Part shown: one piece after another, positions 6,172 to 9,079 of the stretch
How the letters are laid out: the number at the start of each line of letters is the position of its first letter
Numbering within the stretch: position 1 is the stretch's first letter
Position numbers and translations under genes: made by a program
Origin: Azonexus sp.
GTDB taxonomy: Bacteria; Pseudomonadota; Gammaproteobacteria; Burkholderiales; Rhodocyclaceae
Assembly: GCA_023150195.1 (NCBI GenBank)
Contig: JAKLLI010000054.1
Span: forward strand, 1-9,079
Length of the DNA: 9,079 bases
Direction of reading: 5' to 3'
The notes under the pieces: generated by a model
What the model was told of the DNA's origin: nothing
Seen by the model: only the letters and a program-made list of their open reading frames with translations
Databases searched by the model: none

Positions 6172-6468
6172 ATGAATAAATCCGAGTTGGTCGAAGTTGC
6201 TGCAAAAGAAGCTGGTATCACCAAGGCTGCTGCGGACAAAGCGCTGTCGGCCATTATTGGCGCGGTCGTTGAGACTGTTGCCAAGGGGGAGTCTGTGACC
6301 TTGGTTGGCTTTGGGACGTTCAAGTCAGCCAAACGCGCGGCGCGCACCGGGAAAAATCCCAAGACTGGCGCGACGCTGAAGATTCCGGCGACGACGGTGC
6401 CGAAATTTACCGCTGGTACTGCATTCAAGGCTGCTGTGGCACCCAAGAAAGCCGCGAAAAAGAAATAA
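6172..6468 (+). CDS. HU-family nucleoid DNA-binding protein with a lysine/alanine tail
   Basis: HU proteins are small dimeric proteins that bend and compact DNA. The 98 residues begin MNKSELVEVAAKEAGITK, the usual helix 1-2 start, and carry V-x-L-V-G-F-G-T-F near residues 42-50 at the core. The beta-arm region is R-A-A-R-T-G-K-N-P-K-T-G at about 55-66, including the conserved R-x-G-x-N-P motif and the tip region that inserts into the DNA minor groove. Ordinary HU is about 90 residues; the extra C-terminal residues (A-P-K-K-A-A-K-K-K) make a short basic tail like those of some betaproteobacterial HU variants. The start is fixed by AGGAGG seven bases before the ATG. It is divergent from ahpC and ends in a strong terminator 17 bases after the stop. 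Whether it is the hupA or hupB equivalent cannot be decided here, so no symbol is given. Confidence 0.95.
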   Translation: MNKSELVEVAAKEAGITKAAADKALSAIIGAVVETVAKGESVTLVGFGTFKSAKRAARTGKNPKTGATLKIPATTVPKFTAGTAFKAAVAPKKAAKKK

Positions 6469-6485
6469 TGCTGGTTTTATCCTAT

Positions 6486-6521
6486 GCGGGGTCCGTGATT
6501 CACGGGCTCCGCTTTTACTTT
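6486..6521 (+). terminator. Intrinsic terminator of hup
   Basis: Bases 6486-6497 pair with 6501-6512 over a three-base loop (12 bp, two G-U pairs on the plus strand), followed by TTTTACTTTT. The G-U pairs exist only in the plus-strand RNA, so the terminator is oriented for hup. The next start codon is only a few bases beyond it. Confidence 0.85.
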
Positions 6522-6525
6522 TGAA

Positions 6526-6939
6526 ATGAACATAACCATTAACGAAGATTCTTTGCCCGAAGAAGCGCCGGTCGACTCCGAGGCTGTCGTCAGCGTCGAG
6601 CCCGTTGCCAGCGTCGAACCGCAACCGCTGGATGCCCGTCGCCGCTTGCGCGAATTGTTGTCCGTCCCGGAACGGGATCGTAGTGATGAGGTCTGGGACG
6701 AGATCATCGAACTCGAAATCCAGCTGGCACCCGGTAATCGCATCGCCGGCGGCGAGCCTGCCAGTAACAAGCCGCCTCGTCAGGGTGGCAGTCGTCAGGG
6801 TGGCCCCCGTCAAGGAGGGGGCGGTCATCAGGTGGCCGGTAATGCCAATGGCCAGCAGCAGAAAAATCATCGGCCGCGTACCAAGAACAATCGTCGTCCC
6901 CGGCCGAACAAGCCGGCTGGCGACGGAACGCCGAACTGA
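6526..6939 (+). CDS. Unrecognised 137-aa protein, acidic N-terminus and basic Gln/Gly/Arg-rich tail
   Basis: I do not recognise a family. Three parts are visible. Residues 1-35 are acidic, with a repeated S-V-E-P. Residues about 36-68 look helical and charged (R-R-R-L-R-E-L-L, then E-V-W-D-E-I-I-E-L-E-I-Q-L). Residues 80-137 are disordered and strongly basic, with three copies of R-Q-G-G (85-88, 90-93, 95-98) and later Arg/Pro/Asn clusters. An RGG-like tail suggests RNA or DNA binding, but that is inference only. There is no signal peptide or membrane segment. No ribosome binding site precedes the ATG, which follows the T run of the hup terminator by a few bases. The frame is nevertheless open for its full length and ends 27 bases before the next gene, so I regard it as a probable real gene, perhaps translated from terminator read-through or from its own promoter. 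Confidence 0.65.
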   Translation: MNITINEDSLPEEAPVDSEAVVSVEPVASVEPQPLDARRRLRELLSVPERDRSDEVWDEIIELEIQLAPGNRIAGGEPASNKPPRQGGSRQGGPRQGGGGHQVAGNANGQQQKNHRPRTKNNRRPRPNKPAGDGTPN

Positions 6940-6966
6940 TTGTCGCCCTTCGGCTGTCGTTGCTGC

Positions 6967-8130
6967 ATGCAGTCATTCGATCTGATTATTGTCGGGGGCG
7001 GTCTGGCAGGTGCCAGTCTGGCCGTTGCCCTGCGTGAAACCGGCTTGCGTATCGCGCTGGTGGAAAAGCAGGCGCCGGTTCGTCCAGCGGGTTGGGACGC
7101 GCGTGTTTACGCCGTCAGTCCGGCCAATGTCGAATTTTTGAGCGCGATCGGTGCCTGGAAGCACCTGGATATGACCCGTATCGCGCCAATCCGCGCCATG
7201 TCCGTGTTTGGCGATGCGGGTGGGGCGCTGAATTTTTCCGCTTTTGATGCCGGGGTGCCCGATCTGGGGTGCATCCTGGAGTCATCGCTGATGGCGGTCG
7301 AGCTTTGGGAGAGTTTGAAGCGTCAGCCTGGGGTAACACTGTTTCTGGGCTGTCCGCCGGCTGCTCTCGAGGTGACTGACGCGGCCGCAGTCCTTCAGTT
7401 GGCTGATGGGCGTACCTTGGCCGCGCCCTTGCTGGTGGGGGCGGATGGTCGCGATTCCTGGGTGCGGGGGGCGGCCGGGCTGGCTGCGGTCAACCGTCAT
7501 TACGGCGAGAAAGGCGTGGTCGCCAATTTCGAAACCCGCTTGCCGCATCGCAACACGGCTTGGCAATGGTTTCGTGACGATGGGGTGCTGGCCTATCTGC
7601 CGCTGCCTGGTAACCGGATGTCCATGGTGTGGTCGACGCCGGATGCGCGGGCGGATGCCTTGTGTGCCCTGTCGGCCGATGATTTTTGTCGTCAGGTGAG
7701 TGAGGCGGGGCAAGGCGTGCTGGGAGATTTGTCCCTGTTGACGCCACCGGCTGCTTTTTCGCTGCGTTTGATGCGTGTACCGCAGATGGTGTGTTCGCGG
7801 GTTGCGCTGGTCGGCGATGCGGCGCACGGCATTCATCCGCTCTCCGGGCATGGTGTGAATCTTGGTTTTCAGGATGCGGCGGCCCTGGCGCGGCGCCTGC
7901 TGGCCGCGCCCGCCTGGATTGATATTGGCGAGACGCGCTTCCTCGAGGGCTATCAGCGCGAGCGCCGGGAAGAGATTTTGTTGATGCAGTCGACGACGGA
8001 TGGCTTGCGTCGTCTGTTTGCGCATCCGTCGCCCTGGTTGCGACCCTTGCGCAATGTTGGCTTGAACTTGACCAACCGTTTGCCTGTCGCAAAGAACGCG
8101 TTGGTTCGTTATGCCCTGGGGGCGTTTTAG
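6967..8130 (+). CDS. UbiH/UbiF/COQ6-family FAD-dependent hydroxylase (ubiquinone biosynthesis)
   Basis: A 387-residue flavoprotein monooxygenase of the family that hydroxylates the ubiquinone ring using FAD, NAD(P)H and oxygen. The motifs are all present: the dinucleotide fold G-G-G-L-A-G at residues 10-15 with the ribose-binding glutamate at 33, the D-G-R-D motif at 160-163, and the second FAD motif G-D-A-A-H-G-I-H-P-L-S-G-H-G-V-N at 283-298. The family usually has Gly-Gln-Gly in the last motif; here it is G-H-G. Which ring position (C1, C5 or C6) it acts on cannot be decided from sequence, so ubiH, ubiF, ubiI or another member remain open. ATG 6967 is preferred over TTG 6940 because the FAD fold normally begins within a few residues of the start; no strong ribosome binding site supports either. 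dsbC starts nine bases after its stop, so the two are probably co-transcribed. Confidence 0.9.
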   Translation: MQSFDLIIVGGGLAGASLAVALRETGLRIALVEKQAPVRPAGWDARVYAVSPANVEFLSAIGAWKHLDMTRIAPIRAMSVFGDAGGALNFSAFDAGVPDLGCILESSLMAVELWESLKRQPGVTLFLGCPPAALEVTDAAAVLQLADGRTLAAPLLVGADGRDSWVRGAAGLAAVNRHYGEKGVVANFETRLPHRNTAWQWFRDDGVLAYLPLPGNRMSMVWSTPDARADALCALSADDFCRQVSEAGQGVLGDLSLLTPPAAFSLRLMRVPQMVCSRVALVGDAAHGIHPLSGHGVNLGFQDAAALARRLLAAPAWIDIGETRFLEGYQRERREEILLMQSTTDGLRRLFAHPSPWLRPLRNVGLNLTNRLPVAKNALVRYALGAF

Positions 8131-8139
8131 GAGTGCGTG

Positions 8140-8871
8140 ATGGTAAGTAAACTGCTTGTCGCTGGCCTGATGGCTGCCCTATCGTCTTTGGCTTGCGCGG
8201 GGGAGGCTGAAATTCAGAAGGCGGTTGAGTCCCGTTTGGGGGTCAAGGTCGAAAGTGTGACCAAAACCGGGTATCTGGGGCTTTATGAGGTGTTTGCCGA
8301 CGGGCATATTTTCTACACCGACGAGAAAGTGACGGCGATGCTGATTGGTGGTGATCTGATTCGCTCGCAGCATGCCGTGAATCTAATTGATCTCAAGGCC
8401 AATGCCAATGTAACCGATGCCCGCATGCGCAAGTTGCAGGCAATCCAATTCAGCGATCTGCCGCTGGATCGCGCCATCAAGCAGGTTCGTGGTAACGGCA
8501 AGCGGGTGTTGGCAAGCTTTGAAGATCCCAATTGCGGATACTGCAAAAAATTGGCCAAAGATCTCCAGATGCTCGATAACGTCACGGTCTACACCTTTCT
8601 CTACCCGATTCTCTCTGAGGACTCCCTTAAGAAATCCAAGCAAATCTGGTGTTCTGCAGATCGCGTCAAGGCCTGGAATGACTGGATGATTGAGGGTAAA
8701 ACGCCCGGTGGGCGCGATAACTGTGATACTGCTGCAGTGACCAAAAATCAGGAATACGGCCGCAAACTCAATATTACTGGTACGCCCACCCTGGTTTTCC
8801 CGGATGGTGAGCGGGTACCGGGTGCGGTGCCGCTCAATGTAATCGAGCAAAAGCTCGGCGCGACGAAGTAA
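8140..8871 (+). CDS. dsbC: Periplasmic disulfide isomerase DsbC
   Basis: DsbC is a V-shaped periplasmic homodimer that reshuffles wrong disulfides and is kept reduced by DsbD. The 243-residue precursor has a Sec signal peptide (Lys4, hydrophobic core to Leu17) with likely cleavage after A-C-A at residue 20. An N-terminal dimerisation domain (about 22-80) and linker lead to a thioredoxin-like domain. The active site is C-G-Y-C at 132-135, as in classical DsbC, and the cis-proline loop is Thr215-Pro216. Cys171 and Cys195 correspond to the second, structural disulfide of E. coli DsbC. Start choice: AGGAG at 8129-8133 is six bases before ATG 8140 but only three before the in-frame GTG at 8137. 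The ribosome binding site overlaps the stop codon of the upstream hydroxylase gene, indicating an operon. A terminator follows 47 bases after its stop. Confidence 0.96.
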   Translation: MVSKLLVAGLMAALSSLACAGEAEIQKAVESRLGVKVESVTKTGYLGLYEVFADGHIFYTDEKVTAMLIGGDLIRSQHAVNLIDLKANANVTDARMRKLQAIQFSDLPLDRAIKQVRGNGKRVLASFEDPNCGYCKKLAKDLQMLDNVTVYTFLYPILSEDSLKKSKQIWCSADRVKAWNDWMIEGKTPGGRDNCDTAAVTKNQEYGRKLNITGTPTLVFPDGERVPGAVPLNVIEQKLGATK

Positions 8872-8882
8872 TTCACATGAGC

Positions 8883-8901
8883 TGCCGGCTTTGTGCCGGC
8901 A
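8883..8901 (+). other. GC-rich hairpin downstream of dsbC
   Basis: TGCCGGC and GCCGGCA form a 7-bp stem over a five-base loop just after the dsbC stop. It lacks a T run, so it is not a terminator on its own; it may protect the 3' end of the mRNA ahead of the true terminator at 8919-8951. Confidence 0.5.
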
Positions 8902-8918
8902 TACCCTTGCCGCTCAAG

Positions 8919-8951
8919 GCGCACGTTTCGCAAGAACGTGCGCTATTTTGT
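8919..8951 (+). terminator. Intrinsic terminator of the hydroxylase-dsbC unit
   Basis: GCGCACGTT (8919-8927) and AACGTGCGC (8935-8943) form a perfect 9-bp stem with a seven-base loop, followed by TATTTTGT. The remaining 128 bases to the window end show no supported gene, ribosome binding site or recognisable RNA. Confidence 0.8.
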
Positions 8952-9079
8952 CTCTGTTGGCCGGGGTGGATATGTCATCCGGGCAGGCGCTGCGCGTCAT
9001 CTCGTTGATCGTGATACTTCACTTTAAGTCCCGATTTTCCTGCATTGATTATTAAGGATATTTTGCTTCTGAAAATGTC

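Noticed and set aside
6940..6966. TTG start giving a nine-residue extension of the hydroxylase
   Set aside because: The extension (MSPFGCRCC) is unlike the family, whose FAD fold begins within a few residues of the start, and it has no ribosome binding site.
9055..9079. Possible start of a new gene (ATG at 9075) at the window end
   Set aside because: No ribosome binding site is present and only one further codon is complete before the window ends, so nothing can be supported.

Overview
The window looks like a chromosomal segment of a GC-rich betaproteobacterium. Rhodocyclales (Dechloromonas/Azonexus-like) is my best guess, made from protein style and gene content without any database search. 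Supporting signs are a type A RNase P RNA, a UbiH/UbiF-type ubiquinone hydroxylase, a periplasmic DsbC, an OxyR-type operator in front of ahpC, and a nitrate-sensing NIT-ANTAR regulator. I see no transposase, integrase, CRISPR array, tRNA, attachment site or plasmid/phage gene, so this reads as core genome rather than an accessory island.

Layout. Positions 1-411 are the 3' end of a LysR-type regulator. A very small predicted lipoprotein (476-634) follows behind a TATAAT box. Next is rnpB, the RNase P RNA (about 684-1066), behind its own TATAAT box. Convergent to rnpB is a 432-residue NIT-ANTAR regulator (2409 down to 1111), which is divergent from a class I SAM-dependent methyltransferase (2477-3610). 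The methyltransferase and ahpF converge on a probably bidirectional terminator (3611-3645).

The minus-strand ahpC (5887-5324) and ahpF (5212-3659) form a peroxide-detoxification unit. Two strong hairpins lie between them, and a complete OxyR-type four-element site (5961-5997) lies upstream. Divergently, hup (6172-6468) encodes an HU-family nucleoid protein and ends in a good terminator. After it come an unrecognised acidic/basic low-complexity protein (6526-6939), a ubiquinone-type FAD hydroxylase (6967-8130) and dsbC (8140-8871), all on the plus strand and closely spaced. dsbC ends in a clear intrinsic terminator. In the last roughly 130 bases I see no supported gene.

How the genes relate. 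AhpC reduces peroxides and AhpF recharges it with NADH; the OxyR site explains induction by peroxide. The hydroxylase-dsbC pair is probably co-transcribed and joins quinone synthesis with periplasmic disulfide isomerisation. The NIT-ANTAR protein appears as an orphan: no nitrate-assimilation genes are present to be its usual target.

I did not find a clear undescribed multi-gene system. The points most worth a second look are the ahpC-ahpF intergenic hairpins, the OxyR operator, the orphan NIT-ANTAR regulator, the possible leaderless start of the methyltransferase, and the unrecognised protein that starts ten bases after the hup terminator.
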